From the NCBI GenBank assembly GCA_902803015.1, contig CADCOL010000265.1:1-5549 (forward strand): a stretch of DNA of 5,549 nucleotides, written 5' to 3'. A program made the position numbers and the translations under genes. This DNA comes from an uncultured Lachnospiraceae bacterium. GTDB lineage: Bacteria; Bacillota; Clostridia; Lachnospirales; Lachnospiraceae. Of the stretch, positions 5,543-5,549 are shown piece after piece; positions within the stretch are counted from its first letter, which is position 1; each line of letters starts with the position of its first letter. The notes under the pieces were generated by a model, which had not been told where the DNA came from, did not search any database, and saw nothing but the letters and a program-made list of their open reading frames with translations.

Positions 5543-5549
5543 GTATGAA

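Overview
The window looks like a chromosomal segment of a low-to-mid GC Gram-positive anaerobe of the Clostridia, most likely Lachnospiraceae. This rests on gene content and style: an AsnS/AsnA pair, LspA, a small SleB-like wall hydrolase with an N-terminal anchor, purine-rich Shine-Dalgarno sites and near-consensus sigma-A promoters. The family assignment is an inference; no 16S or other marker gene is present.

Layout. About 80% of the window is one minus-strand gene train reading right to left from a promoter near 4500: asnS (start corrected to 4427), asnA, lspA, a metal-dependent amidohydrolase, and the 5' part of an HD-domain dNTP triphosphohydrolase that runs off the left edge. The gaps are 52, 36, 11 and 9 nt. 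The last two ribosome binding sites overlap the preceding stop codons, so the genes look co-transcribed and partly translationally coupled. A divergent AT-rich region (about 4428-4796) carries back-to-back promoters for asnS and for the single plus-strand gene, a membrane-anchored SleB-type cell-wall hydrolase (4797-5489). That gene ends at a perfect 14-bp terminator hairpin at the right edge.

How the genes fit together. AsnA makes asparagine from aspartate and ammonia, and AsnS charges it onto tRNA-Asn, so the operon head is an asparagine supply-and-charging pair. LspA matures lipoproteins in the membrane. The amidohydrolase has no assignable substrate. The HD protein probably hydrolyses dNTPs. 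The last three have no obvious pathway link to the first two and may simply form a housekeeping cluster.

I found no mobile element, CRISPR array, tRNA or rRNA gene, and no convincing new multi-gene system. The most unusual item is a long acidic, low-complexity C-terminal tail on LspA. Lesser points are a hairpin between asnS and asnA, the short asnS leader that leaves no room for a T-box, and a structured leader in front of the wall hydrolase.
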